DNA of 64,000 nucleotides from Megalobrama amblycephala (GCF_018812025.1 NC_063045.1:50584129-50648128), one strand, 5' to 3'. Positions 22,953-35,870 are shown, numbered from the stretch's first letter. Notes: generated from the sequence alone by a model not told the origin. Translations and numbers: made by a program.

Positions 22953-23802
22953 TTTTTGTGTGTGTGTGTGTGTTTCAAGAAGAAATAAAGATATATAGGT
23001 TAAAAAATAGCAATGACAGAATTTTCATTTTTGGATGGACTATCCCTTTAAGAATGTAAATTTGATTCCTTTTTGATTTCTTAACCCTGTAAAGCTTGAC
23101 ATATAAAATAATAGTCAGAAAAAAATTGAACAGTTAGTTCTTTTGCATCTGTGTTTTTGTTGAGTACCATATTTGATACATCAGGCTTGTATGTCTCATA
23201 TAATATGATATAGGAGAATATAGGACAAAAACATCTCAATTTTATTCAGAGGTCCAAACTGAGCAAAAATATGCCATTTGGTGCAGTTGCTGATATTTAT
23301 ATGGCCAAAAAATCTGATGAAATTGTGATAGCTTATAATGTCAATCAATGAGATCCTTATAATACTATAGCAGGCTACTTGAAATGCATATGAATATCAG
23401 TTGTCAATCTATATTTCCCAATAATATGTCTTCGTAAGATGATATTTAAATGCTTAGTTTTATGAACAAAGTTTTGTAGTTTTCATTTCATTTCAATGCA
23501 ATAAAAAAAAAAATACAATGATGACTGAGAGATGGATATATAAATGTTCCTCAAAAATCCTGATGTATTATATTTTATCATGATTAAAAAAAAAAAAAAA
23601 AAAAAAAAAGATGTATGGATATCAAGTAGACCTAAGTTGCTTCAAGTGTTAATCTTGAAAGGTATGAGGTATGGTTAAGGGACCTAGAATATGGCAATGC
23701 AGAATAAGGCATTAATATGTGCTTTATAAGTACTAATAAACAGCCAATATGCTAGTAATATGAATGCTAATAAGCAACTAATTAATAGTGGGTTATTTTT
23801 TT

Positions 23803-24302
23803 AAAGGGATAGTTCACCCAAAAATGGTTCATCTTTAGAACACAAATTAAGATATTTTTAATGAAATCCGATGGCTCAGTGAGGCCTCTATTGCCAGCAA
23901 GTTAATTTACACTTTCAATGCCTAGAAAGATACTAAAACTTATTTAAAAATTATTTAGTACAGTGGTTCTACCTTCATATTATAAAGTGATGAGAATACC
24001 TTTTGTGTGGCAAAAAAACCCCTAAATAACAACTTTTCAACAATATCTAGTAATGGGCAATTTCACCACTTTGAATCTTTTGTTTTGAATCAGTGGTTCC
24101 AAGCACCAAAGTCATGTGATTTCAGCAGTTTGGCAGTTTGACACGCGATCCGAACCACTGATTCGAAAACATCGAGCCATCGGATTTCATCAAAAATATC
24201 TTAATTTGTGTTCCAAAGATGAACGGAGGTCTTAGGGGAATAGAATGACATACGGGTGTTATAAATGACATAATTTTCATTTTTGGGGGAACTAACCCTT
24301 TA
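23803..24302. repeat. Palindromic MITE, second copy of the 1178-1972 family
   Basis: It begins AAAGGGATAGTTCACCC and ends GGGGGAACTAACCCTTTA. It shares the GAAATCCGATGGCTCAGTGA and TCATGTGATTTCAGCAGTTT blocks with the jhy intron copy. The right arm is partly deleted. Confidence 0.8.
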
Positions 24303-24375
24303 AGGTGTCTGTGTTACAGTGTAATTACACATTTAAGTAATAATTACACATCTATGTAATAATAATAATTAACTA

Positions 24376-25361
24376 CACAGCAAAATCCCCAGAGTTAAAT
24401 CAACTCTGCTCAGATTACATATGGTCCCTCTCTATATAGTGTTAAAGTAACACTGAAGCAGAGTTAAAGTTAATAGGATAATTAAAGGTGCTAAAGAGGA
24501 TGTTTTGTTTTATACATTTTTGCAATATTACTTGAAACTGTCTTTACTAACTGATAAAAGACTATTTATTAGGTGCACTGAAAGGAATAATATTAATATA
24601 CATCATCTGTGCACGAGGTAGGGCCTTAAAAACATCAGCTAATCATTTACGCGATTAGCCATCTGGCTTGTCAATCACTGCCATTACGTTTCTTGTGAAA
24701 GACGTGCGTGGATTGGCCCTCTGGCTTGTCAATCACTGCCATGGCGTTCCTTGTGCGAGACGTGCGCGCTCCAGTAACTTTCCACACTCTACAGGCGCCG
24801 CATGCAATATTTTTGTCAGGAGACAGGAGTAACAACTGCAGATTATGAGTTACCTGCGGTGAGTCCGACATAATGAATCCACTAACACGACACAGCAAAT
24901 GCCGGTGGTAAACACTACTACTACACAATACTCGTGCACGAGTTTTGGGAGGCGTTCCCTCGAAATGAGCTGTGAAGGAGGTGGGTTGTTCTTACGCATG
25001 CGCTCATTTCAAAAACTAACAGTCTTTGGTTTCTTAGTCGACAAAAAGATCCTCTTTAGCACCTTTAAGTGATTAAGTTATGATTGAGCATTAGTGATGA
25101 ACACCTGCTGTTAACAAGCAGAATCACTGAAGAGAAACAATAACTACAAATGACTTCCTGCCACAGCCTTAGATGAACTGCGGATGATAAAAAGACTGAT
25201 GATAAAAGACATTAAATCTCTCAAGATTTGAATAAACAACTCCATAAATAGCATATTATCTCATTAACTTTAACTCTGCTTCAGTGTTATTTTAACTCTA
25301 TGTTGAGAGGGACCATATGTTCTCTGAGCAGAGCTGATTTAACTCTGGGGATTTTGCTGTG
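24376..25361. mobile_element. Inverted-repeat element CACAGCAAAATCCCC, interrupted by a TTAA element
   Basis: The left end CACAGCAAAATCCCCAGAG and the right end CTCTGGGGATTTTGCTGTG are exact inverted copies with TA at both flanks. Inner complementarity continues (CATATGGTCCCTCTC against GAGAGGGACCATATG). With the insert removed it is about 400 bp. No coding frame is present. Confidence 0.75.
24486..25064. mobile_element. TTAA-flanked inverted-repeat element (AGGTGCTAAAGAGGAT)
   Basis: Flanked by TTAA at 24482-24485 and 25065-25068. Both ends read AGGTGCTAAAGAGGAT on their own strands. It carries an internal direct duplication: TTGGCCCTCTGGCTTGTCAA near 24713 repeats the CCATCTGGCTTGTCAATCAC at 24659. 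It is related in its outermost bases, but not inside, to the copies at 7298, 38051 and 55640. Confidence 0.75.
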
Positions 25362-25689
25362 TACATATTCTTACTATAGGGTTAGGATAGTAAATATGTT
25401 TCCTAATCTAAAGTGTTACTAAAGTTACTCTTACATTTACTGTACAAAGATGTCACAGCAAAAAGACATGTACCTCAAACTGAAAGTGAACAATTTTAGA
25501 ATTACACTAAAAAGCTTGTTTCTTTTTTGCTAAAAAAAAAAAAAGTAAACCATCAATCAGACGACAAATGTCATGTAGTAGATTGTGAACAGGTTTTTCA
25601 TCAAAGTTTTGATCATTTAGAGGCCTTAGATAATGTATCAAATATGCTACATTAGGCTTTATAGGGCTAATATATGCATATATCTATAC

Positions 25690-26420
25690 AGTGCTTTCTG
25701 TGCAACTGTTTAGAGACAAATCAAATAAAGGGCATTTGACTTCACACCAAAACAACAAAATAGATGCTTTCAAACACACAAACAAATGCAAAAGATCCAA
25801 CGCGGGCGTTTGGCAACACAATCACCTTAAGAGCTGCCTCTGCTCTGAGCACGCTCCCCGTCGCGTTGACATTCTCATTGCACTTTACCCATTAATTCTG
25901 CCATTGTTGTTCCTGAGGTCTCATGGGGTCCTACGAGGGACTCAATAAGCAGTGCTTAACCAGCCTCCTATGTCCATTCAGCTTCAGTTAACCCAGACAG
26001 AGAGTACGGCAGCAAACCCTAGCCACGTCCCTGCTACCGGTCAAAAGCCTTTATCACCCTGTAATTGTACAAGTCGATCCCAAATAAGCAAATCAAAGCT
26101 CAACCTCACTCGGCACCTCACTTTGCATCACAAGGGCGAGCGCCCAACATCGACTCCCGTCGAGGGAGACGTGTTGCTAATTGAGTTCTCACTGGTCATT
26201 TGATCCCTCTAAGTGAGCAAGAAGAAAAAGGGTCTTGGGTCTCATCTGCCGGCAAGAGTGCCGCGTAATCCAGGGAGGTGCAGAGATGACTCTGGGCTTA
26301 CGGAATCGCACTGGAAGCCCTTTCAGCCGACACCACGCGAACACCGATGACCTTTCTCTCAGCTATCACCCAACGCCATGCAGAGTCATTTCTTTAAAAG
26401 CACTCTCTTGCTGAGAAAAG
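25690..26420. other. Low-repeat block, candidate conserved non-coding region
   Basis: Mixed composition, no recognised repeat, and short open frames on the plus strand (25691-25948, 25952-26203) whose predicted peptides resemble no family I know. CATTAATTCTGCCATTGTTG at about 25889 holds a homeodomain core next to an ACAATGG SOX-like site. I regard it as regulatory rather than coding. Confidence 0.35.
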
Positions 26421-27061
26421 GAAAAATGCATGACACAGGTTCTCATTAAAAAATGTTACAACTAATAAAGCATTCAAACATTTATGGAGAGAATTGTGGC
26501 ACGGTGGACGTCGATAACTTTTTTTTAGCACATAGATTTTTATTTTGTCTGAATGAACAGGTTCTTGATGAGAAATACACAAATGTACACTTCCATAAAT
26601 TTAGACATAATGTGAAATAAATACGAGGTCCGAACAGCAATACATTACTTTTGTACACTGGGAAAAGTTCTTCAAAAACAATAGCACTCAGACTGGTTCT
26701 GTGAGTAGAGTGCTGCAGGGATGATGTATTTTTGTAGGCCAAAACCAGGAAATGAGTTAGCATTTTAGCATCATCCTGGTCAACCTTTTTTTTGTTTGTT
26801 TGTTTGTTTTTTTGGTTAAAATAAGGTCTGTGATTAACATAAGCTTGCAATTTTTCAAGTTTTATTCAACAACATAAAATACATTAGAATTTTTTTCGTA
26901 ACACTTTATTTCAATGGTCCACTTTAGACATTCTACTAACTATAAGTAACTTTGCAACTACATGTTGCAACTATAACTCTCATTATAGTATGAGTAGACT
27001 GTCTGCTTACACTCTAAAAAACACTGGGTTAAAAACAACCCAGTTTGGGTTGTTTTCAAAA

Positions 27062-28077
27062 TAAGGGTGGCACCGATATGATTTTAACAAACAATTATTG
27101 GCCGATACCGATATTTGTCAGTTCCTCTCTTATTTGAAATTTTGTCATCAAAATAGATAGTATTTTGATCATGTTTTAAATAAGCAAATTTCAAAAACAC
27201 CTGCATTAAAATATACTAGCAGGTATATTACTGCATCATCAAATAATTTTTAATGAACATGGATTGGATCCATTTAACATTCAGCAGGCAGAACAACAAC
27301 AGAACAAAGATACATATGAAATAAGCAGTGCTTTTTAGGTAGGTTTAATAGTTTTTAGGGACAGAAATAAAGTAAACAAATGTAAAATAGCACTGCATAT
27401 TCTTCACTGTATACAATTTTATACATATTAATCCTTTATTGTAACAGACTTTATTGTGATTAATCTTCTAATTTTTTTGTATACATTTTAATATTTTTTG
27501 TAAGTTTAAATATGTATGAGATCTGCACCATCTCCTTTACTAAGGCGGGACTCTTATTTTTGACGGGTTTTCTCATCTGCGGAGCTATAAGGGTAATGGA
27601 AAGCACGCAGATCTTCAGAGATATTTTGCAGATTTAAAGTTTGTCCCTTTATTAAGCACCCCCCCGAAAAGGCATAAAATCTGTATGTATTTGTTAACTG
27701 TTAGTTGTAATAAGTGTTTTCAGTAATTCGCTGTATGTGGATATAACGAAATGGAGAGAGAGAGAGTTTAATGCGCACTTCTTGTGCGCTGTAATGTTTA
27801 GCTTTTGTGGTGATTTTTTGGAGTGAAAATGGACGCAATAAACCGTTAGTACATTAGAATGGTCATTATTCAGATGGGATCCGCTACAGTGATGAAAGTT
27901 ACAAAAGTTATTTAGTCAAGAATAGTGTGCGATCTTTTGTTATTTGATTAGCATTAGGACAAAACCATCGGTTTGTTATATCTGCCTTTTTTCTGCTACA
28001 GCTGATATGCCGATGGTTGTAAATTGAGCAAAAATCGGCCGATAAACATCAGCGGCCGATACATCGGTGCATCCCTA
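27062..28077. mobile_element. Non-autonomous element with AGGG.TGCACCGAT ends
   Basis: The left end AGGGTGGCACCGATATGA and the right end ACATCGGTGCATCCCTA are inverted copies, and the subterminal GGCCGATACCGATA and ATCGGCCGATAAACATC repeat the CGAT word. These termini look like a fish hAT family. I found no clean 8-bp target duplication and no transposase. Confidence 0.6.
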
Positions 28078-28138
28078 GACAGAACATATGTTGGGTTAAT
28101 TTTACGCAGCAAATTAGGTTGTTTAATTAACCCAGCAT

Positions 28139-28329
28139 TAGGGCTGTCAAACGATTAATCGCGATTAATCGTATACAAAATAAAAGTTTGAGTTTGCATA
28201 ATATATGTGGGTGTACTGTGTGTAATTATTATGTATATATAAATACACACAAATTAATGTATATATTTAAGAGAAATATGTTATTTATGTTATGTATGAT
28301 TAATCGCGATTAATCGTTTGACAGCCCTA
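28139..28329. mobile_element. hAT-type MITE, 191 bp, with exact target duplication
   Basis: The ends TAGGGCTGTCAAACGATTAA and its complement are perfect inverted repeats that include a tandem GATTAATCGC word. The 8-bp duplication CCCAGCAT sits on both sides (28131-28138 and 28330-28337), as expected for hAT transposition. Confidence 0.9.
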
Positions 28330-28425
28330 CCCAGCATTATGAATTGATTTAAATCAGCAATGGGTTGATTCATTTTTACTAATACTAGCTTATTTTTTTC
28401 CTTTTACTTCATACATGAATTAATG

Positions 28426-28750
28426 GGTAACACTTTACAATAAGGTTCATTAGTTAACATTAGTTAACTACATTAGTTAACATGAACTAATAATGAACTG
28501 CTCTTATACAGCATTTATTATTCTTTGTTAATGTTAATTTCAACATTTACTAATACATTATTAAAATCTTGTTAACATTAGTTAATGCACTGTGAAGTAA
28601 CATGAACAAACAATGAACAATTGGATTTTCATTCACTAACGTTAACAAAGATTAGTAAATACAGTAACAAATGTATTGCTCATGGTTAGTTCATGTTAGT
28701 TAATACATTAACTAATGTTTAACTAATGAACCTTATTGTAAAGTGTTACC
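28426..28750. mobile_element. hAT-type palindromic MITE, 325 bp, with exact target duplication
   Basis: It begins GGTAACACTTTACAATAAGG and ends in the complement. The whole element is a near palindrome of GTTAACATTAGTTAA-type words. The 8-bp duplication AATTAATG flanks it (28418-28425 and 28751-28758). Confidence 0.9.
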
Positions 28751-29565
28751 AATTAATGTTTATGGATTAAATTAAATCCTCTAATTTAAAAAAAAAATAT
28801 ACTCCACACAACCACAGGTTTGCATGATGATTCCTTTATTTTTGATCATATTTTATAGTATAGCATATATTATATCGTTTTATAATATATATTGCCTACA
28901 TTTAAGCTTGTTTAACAAATATTAGAAGTAAAAATTAAACATTTAGAAGTAATTCAAGTCGGTCTCTGTTGTCCTGTTTCCTTCCACCGTAACGGCGCTG
29001 GATCTCGTGCTGGAGATGGCTGCATTTCACTCGTAGCCGAAAAATGTTGTGACTGATTCCATAACCTGTTCATAAATAATCAGTGTACAATTCTGAGAAC
29101 ATATTTTAACATCTTAAACATTTATATTCTGTATCTTTTTGAATAAAATCATAATTTTGGAAACATCAGGTGCTTCCATCACGCAAAAAGGAGTTACTTT
29201 TTAAAGTAGGTAACGCAAGTTACTTTGTTTTCTCATTTATTGACTGACACCTCTCTTGTCTCGTGTTGAGAGAAATCAGTTTCAGAGGCATTGTACGCAG
29301 AAGTAATGTAACATTACTTTCCATAAAAAGTAACTAAGTAATCCAATTAGTTACTTTTTTAGGGAGTAACAAAATATTGTACCGCATTTCTTTTAAAAGT
29401 AACTTTCCCCAACACTGACTTTAAGTAACTTTGCAACAACATGTTAACTTATTCTACTAACTGAACCACCTAACAGTCTACTGTACTATAATGAGAGTTA
29501 GTTGACATGTTGTGAAGTTACTTAGTAGAATGTCTACTGGTGGACCATTAAATTAAAGTGTAACC

Positions 29566-30644
29566 AATTTTTTTTAAACATTTTTACTTGTCTTGAAAAA
29601 GGCAGCTACTAAATGCGAGTACAGAGGTTGTCGGTGACATTAAACATCATCAAGCCGAACAGGTAAACTCATCTACTCACTAATCCACTTTCACAACCTC
29701 AATGTGTTTATAATCCCGCTCTTGCAAATTATTCAAACTCAAACTTTCAGGGAGAATGTTTTTTTAAATAAAGACTGAAAGAGTTGATGGTGACACTGAA
29801 GTCATGTGACCACGGTGTAGTTCATTTATAAGACAATTTAGCTTTTTACTTATGATGATTGTATTTAGGGTTCAAATTTCATAAAAGCTTTGTTCATTTG
29901 TGAAGATTAACATGATGAAAAAACCTGTAAGAATCTTAAAATTTTGCTAAAAGAAAAATCAAAGCCAATAGAAAAATCCTACTGGGTTTTTGTCGAGGGA
30001 ACCAGGGTGATGCTAACTTCCAGGCTGGCCTATAAAAATGTGTCATCACTGCAGCACTCTTTTGCTTGTGGCCCAGCAAACCCTACACAAAGTGAGCACT
30101 CTCTGAATTAATTCAGAGTGCTGTGATCTCATTTGTCCCTCACTCCCACTTTTGTCTAGGTCAGAAAGGAGGGGTCTTCATGGGTCAGTAGTGACATCAT
30201 GGGGAAAAGCTTGAGCCAGAGGGACTCTCTTTATGACCATGTTCTACTCAACACCTTAGACCTCCACATTCAGCCTCACGCTGGCGGGATCACACAAGGG
30301 CAATGGGAAAGTGCCATGGGATGTGAAGGCTTGTTTAGCTTCCTATTTGGACCTGAGGCAGACAAATGGATATCAGTGTCACTGATTTAACTGAAACAGG
30401 CTTTTTTACCAGTTTGTGGTTAGTCCGATTGTAAAGGCTTCAAACTTTTTCAACCAGCTAAATCCTGCCCTTTTATCCTTTTGCTGTTATGGGTGACATA
30501 TTGTAGGAATCCTATTACAATGGAGGGATTACACACCAACAATGGCAGACTCATCTTAGAGGTTGTTCTTTCAAAATTCAAGAGATTCATTGACTTTTGA
30601 TGGCATACTTTGGTATTTTGTTGTTGTCTCTGATAGAAACAGCA
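29566..30644. other. Intergenic low-repeat block
   Basis: No gene or recognised repeat. The part 30010-30330 has balanced composition with a perfect TGAATTAATTCA palindrome and CACTCTCTGAATTAATTCAG inverted with GAGTGCTGTG. It is a candidate regulatory element; the short frame at 30199-30390 is not recognisable. Confidence 0.35.
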
Positions 30645-30652
30645 CTAATGAG

Positions 30653-31809
30653 TAGGGGTGTAACGATACGCTCAGGTCACGATACGATACGCATCTCGAT
30701 ACGGAGTTCACGATACGATACGTATCACGATATTTTGAACAAAATGAAACTGAAATTCAAACAAGATTTATTAAAAAAAACATGAACAAATTTCAATAAT
30801 TTTCCTTGTTGTACATACAAGATCACATTTCAATAAAATAAATAAATATAAAATTTTAATAAAAACCTTCTGTATTCAAATTAACAGTTGAATAGGGCTG
30901 TCTGTCACTGAAAAAAAATGTTAAATTTAACATGAACTTAGAATTATGAATAGGGGCCGTTCACATGTCGCGTCTAAAAACGCGTGGAAGGCGCGGCCGC
31001 ACGGCTTCTCCTTTCCAAAGCGCTTGCGCTCCCGTGGCGTCGGTCGTTGCTATGCAACCATGAACTGAGCTCTCCAAGAGGATCAGGATGTTTCTGCAAA
31101 GGATAAATGATTTCTAGCCCTTGCATTAGTTTTACGACGAGATATATTGATGGAGATAAGATATAAAAAACACCATGTACAGCTATGATCAGCTGTTCGG
31201 CTGAGCTTTTGATGTTTTGTTACGGAAAGGCCATAGCTGATCGGTTGATTCTTGTCACACGACCTGCGGTGCGCTTGCGGCATTCTGAGAAGTTGAGAAT
31301 TGCATGCGCGTCGCGACCGCGTTGATCCCATTATGAGCGCGCCTGCCGCGCGGCTACATTTGAAAATAATAACTGACTTGCACGCGGAAAAGACGCAATA
31401 TGTGAACGGCCCCACAGAACTTCTTAAAGCAAAGCATCGCAAGCGTCTTTTGCTTTTCTGTGAGCACAGCTGGTGCTGTGCACTGCGGTGAAAGAAAGCC
31501 ACGACTTTTCTCACGCGACCATGCAAGAGACTGACATGAGAAACGTTTAAACCTGCTTGCAAGATTCAATGTGTGCCCGAAACACTTACTGAACTAGAGA
31601 GCTGATTGAGACACACCATCTACGATAAATCGTTACACCCCTAATACTTATAGTAATTTAAAAATGTGGTAGCATTGGATCTGGACAGGAAGGATAACTC
31701 TGGGAGTTGGAAGGGGTGTGTCGCGATTCTGCCTTCTCACATCGCGATACAGGTTCGTGGACCTGCGTATCGCGATTTCGGTTTCATATCGCATATCGTT
31801 ACAGCCCTA
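30653..31809. mobile_element. hAT-type element, 1157 bp, with exact target duplication and a nested GC-rich element
   Basis: It begins TAGGGGTGTAACGATACG and ends CATATCGTTACAGCCCTA. CTAATGAG duplicates flank it (30645-30652 and 31810-31817). The subterminal regions carry repeated CACGATACGATACG and ATCGCGATACAGG words, as in hAT elements whose transposase binds short repeats. A second element with ends GGGGCCGTTCACATGTCGCG (30954) and TATGTGAACGGCCCC (to 31413) is nested inside. The reading frame at 31083-31562 crosses it and is not a recognisable transposase. Confidence 0.85.
30954..31413. repeat. Nested inverted-repeat element GGGGCCGTTCACAT, about 460 bp
   Basis: The inverted ends GGGGCCGTTCACATGTCGCG and CGCAATATGTGAACGGCCCC enclose a GC-rich interior with several GCGCG words, in contrast with the AT-rich host element. 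No target duplication was found. Confidence 0.65.
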
Positions 31810-32159
31810 CTAATGAGATCTCTTCTGAAACACAGATTACTAAATCATTTCCTCAGGTGAAATTTCTGAGAATCAGGAAATGTAAGCAAAAGTCTTCATT
31901 TGCTCTCTATTTGATCTCATTAGGAGAAACAACTGAAATATTAGAGAAATCTCATTTGTGTTGTTTCTTATGTTTAAGATTAAAATGATTAAAGCAATAA
32001 TGTATTTATAATATTATAATACATAATTATAATTCTTGGATTTATTTTGAACTAAAATAAAACATTTTAAAATACAAATGTAAATGTATACAAAACATAG
32101 AACACAAAAACATGAACATAAAATGTATAGATTTCTAATATTCAGCAAAGGCACATTCA

Positions 32160-32410
32160 ATTGAACAAAAAAATGACTTTGTTACTTTCTATTCATTAAA
32201 AAAACATTAAGCAGCACAACCGTTTTCAAAACTGACAATATTTCTTGAGCTCAAATTTAGCATATTAGAATGATTTCCGAGAGATCATGTGACACTGAAG
32301 TAATGATTCTGAAAATTCAGCTTTGCTGTCACAGGAATAAATGACATTTTAAAATATATTAAAATAGAAAACAGTCATTGTAAGTTGTAATAATACTTCA
32401 CAACATCATT
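32160..32410 (-). repeat. Fragment of the GCACATTTATT/CAAAAGTTTGG repeat family (inverted orientation)
   Basis: It shares GATCATGTGACACTGAAG and AATTCAGCTTTGCTGTCACA with the copies at 39676-40250 and 60540-61421. Confidence 0.7.
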
Positions 32411-32619
32411 ACATAAAAGACACACTATTTGCATACACCTATATATGCGTAAATTAAAGAGAAAAGCAATTATTATTGCATTTACAGTGATATATTTGTA
32501 TGTGCCCTTCATTGTGCTTCAGCTTCCCACCATTCTATATAAGAGAATTAATAATAACAAAACAAAATAATAAATTCACTGATGAATTGCCTAACACTGA
32601 TGATGACTAACTTATTCCC

Positions 32620-34760
32620 CATTTGTAAGCGTCACCTACTGTTAACGGCTAATTAAGAGCCCATTTTTCCACTAATCTACAACCCAAGTCTCTGTCAGTC
32701 ACGAAACGACGGCTGCTAAAGCACAAATGTGCCACTTTACCACGAGTCTGGGCAAGCAGACGTTAATTAGCCTGTTCATAGAGCAATCTCTCATCAGCTC
32801 CCCCACCCCCACAATCCTCTGAGTCGCATGGGCTGTACTTCCTTATTACACACCTATTGACTCTCAGTTCAATAGAGGAGAAAAAACTTCTTAATGGACT
32901 CTGAAAGAGGAGTCATTTACAAATGATGACTGCATTATTAAATTGAAGTGCCTACATGGAAGTTTAAATGTAAGTGGAAGTGCATTTTAACCTGTCATTT
33001 GGAAATGCTACTCAGCCCATTCATGTCAGGGTCACTGCTAATAAACCCACGGCAGAGCAAAAGCAACCCTGTTATTTGGCTTTATTGCAAATTGTCACAT
33101 ATAGAACGATAAAGAAACCTCAGTCTTTACTGCTCAGTAATACTTATATTATAGGTCTGCCAGGGATGAACAACAGCAAAATTGGCTTTCAAGTGAGCCC
33201 AAGCTGCTTTTTTATCTGCAAGAGTCTGAAATACAATAAATATATAATACATTTACATCACATTCTCATAGCTAAACCATGCGATATCCGACAACCACAA
33301 TTTACTACAAATTATGATTTGGCGATTAAAGCGTTTAAAAATCGACAGGGAGGCAAACGTTGGCAGTGGTAAATGCGCGAGCGTGGAAGTTTCTTGCAGA
33401 CCTATTGAGCTACTCAGCACGGCTTTAAAGGCAGATAATGAAGAAATGGAAAATGGAGCACAAATTGACCCTTTCACAGCATGCTCCAAACATTTGTATG
33501 GGTACCTGCGGAGGCCATCCCACTTCCCATCAATAAAATAATTTAAGAACACATTATACTCCTTTAAAAGGTCCCATTTGTCTGACCAGGTGATTTTTAA
33601 AAGAGCCTTCGGATTAGAGACACCCTGCCTCAGGTACTTTTAAATCAGAACACAATCAATATGACTTAGCCAAAGCTTTGTTTAAATGAATATTATAAAA
33701 GAAATGCAGGTGATTTCGCTAGAATTTTCTCTCTTTTGAATTTCAAGTCAATAGAAGAAAGAGTGGCAATAGATTTTTTTCCCCCTGGAGATATTTTATT
33801 CATGCGTTGAGGTGAAAGTCACCATTTTCTATTCTTTCTTTTTCACAGGAACACCTTGTAATTTTTTTTGTAATTTAAATACAGAAACAAACGGAAAGGA
33901 AAACAAGATTAACATTTTCTTGTCATTATAAGACAAACTCTCCATCTCTAATCTAACCTATGCATGAGATTGTTTTTCCACAAGTTCTGGATTGTAAGAA
34001 CTGAAAAAGGCAAGCAAATCAAAGATAAATGGACATCAATAGCCTATTTTTCATTCAGGATGTGATTCTGACAGGTGGCAGGGTTTGGAAGTGTGTATTT
34101 GAGCGGATGTGCGGGTGTGTATGTCCAGGCCTGGGCTCTGGGCTGCGCTACGCACTAGTGATTTGGCATGTTAGTGAGTGTGTTGTGCCTAATCAGACAG
34201 AGGGGCCACGGTAATGGAGAGAATACAAGTGGAATCACAGAAACACACACGGCGGCAAGGCGACAGTAATACAACTAATTCCTCCTCTGTCTCGGCTGCC
34301 GCGCAGAACAAAATGGGGTCAAGAAAAGGTGCAGGCAGCTTCAAATGAACAGCTGTTCTCTGCTAACTGCATGGAGCGGCAAGATGGTGGCATACCAAAG
34401 CACCGACGTCAGCCCCTCCCTCGCGCATCAATGCAAAAGTATGTATGTTTAAATAAGGCCAGGACCTCTGCATATCTCTTCAATTCTATACTTAATCATT
34501 TCTGACGCCTGCCCATCACCAGGTATGTGTCTGGAAACACTCAATATCGGCAGACAATGATATGCAGTCAGATTGCTTTTGGTTGCCCATGTTGTTTGTC
34601 TGGGAGGGGGGTAAGCAATTGCCTATTACATCGCTCCTCGTAGGCAAATAAGGAACTGGCCTGTGCATAGGAGAATCTTGGAATGGGGATATGATATCTA
34701 AGTCCTAGCAATCATACGACAGACAGAGTTTAATGGAGTAACGAAACTGAGATTTGTGAA
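32620..34760. other. Low-repeat intergenic blocks, candidate conserved non-coding regions
   Basis: Two stretches (about 32620-33700 and 34020-34760) show no repeats, no long tracts and moderate GC. They include TTAATTAGCC at about 32764, GGCTAATTAAGAGCCC at about 32646 and an E-box AACAGCTGTTC at about 34350. No splice-flanked reading frame was recognised. The frame 32974-33372 resembles no known protein. Confidence 0.35.
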
Positions 34761-34929
34761 ATTCAAAAGAACAATGTCATGCTCCTGTTTTAGGGATATG
34801 AGGGTTCATGTCCATGAAATTGCTCGCTCGCTACTCATATTTTGATGCTTTGTATTGATGTCGTAGTTACGGTACATAGAGGCAGCAGAGAAAGATGGAA
34901 TGGACTTTTTAAAATGAGACAATAAAATC

Positions 34930-35300
34930 ATGTTTAAAAAACATTTTTACATTATTAAATACATGTTAGACATTATTATAACTATTCTAGTTAAAACTAC
35001 TACTTGTATTATTAAATATTAAATATTTTTAAAATAATTATTTTATTAAAATTATTTAATATTAAATACATTTATTAATTATATAGAATACATATTTAAT
35101 ATTATTAAATACAATTGTTTAAATATTTACAAATATATACAAATATATATGGCATTAGTAATAAATACATTTTTAAATATATATATATATGTTTAAAAAA
35201 TATTTAAAAATATATTATTAAAATATATATTAAACACATTTATTAATTATATAGAATAAATATACTTACTATTATACAAATACAATTGTTTAAATATTTA

Positions 35301-35371
<71 letters not shown>

Positions 35372-35590
35372 CATATTATTAATATATTATTATTACATAA
35401 TATTATTAAATACATTTTTAAATATTTATATATGTTTAAAAAAATTTAACAAATATTTTTGAAACAATTATTTTATTAAAATTATTTAATATTAAATACA
35501 TTTATTAATTATATAGAATACATATTTAATATTATTAAATACAATTGTTTAAATATTTACAAATATATACAAATATATATGGCATTAGTA

Positions 35591-35647
<57 letters not shown>

Positions 35648-35754
35648 TAAAAAATATTTAAAAATATATTATTAAAATGTATATTAAACACATTTATTAA
35701 TTATATAGAATAAATATACTTACTATTATACAAATACAATTGTTTAAATATTTA

Positions 35755-35813
<59 letters not shown>

Positions 35814-35870
35814 TTAACATTTATAGATAAAGATCATAATTATGTTAAATATAATATAAATATAATATAG

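Larger units (their letters stand above)
26897..29565. repeat. Nested transposon island
   Basis: The outer ends GTAACACTTTATTTCAATGG (26898) and the complement ending at 29565 share further inverted blocks (ACATTCTACTAA, AACTCTCATTATAGTA). Inside lie a CACTCTAAAAAACACTGGG MITE end at 27010, an element with CACCGAT ends (27062-28077), two hAT-type MITEs (28139-28329, 28426-28750) and the right end of a GTGTTGGGG-type element ending about 29416. Confidence 0.65.

Noticed and set aside
26482..26850. 122-codon antisense frame
   Set aside because: It crosses a poly(A)/GTTT-type low-complexity tract and contains no recognisable motif or splice context.
31083..31562. 159-codon antisense frame
   Set aside because: It spans the junction between a GC-rich nested MITE and its hAT host element and matches no transposase.
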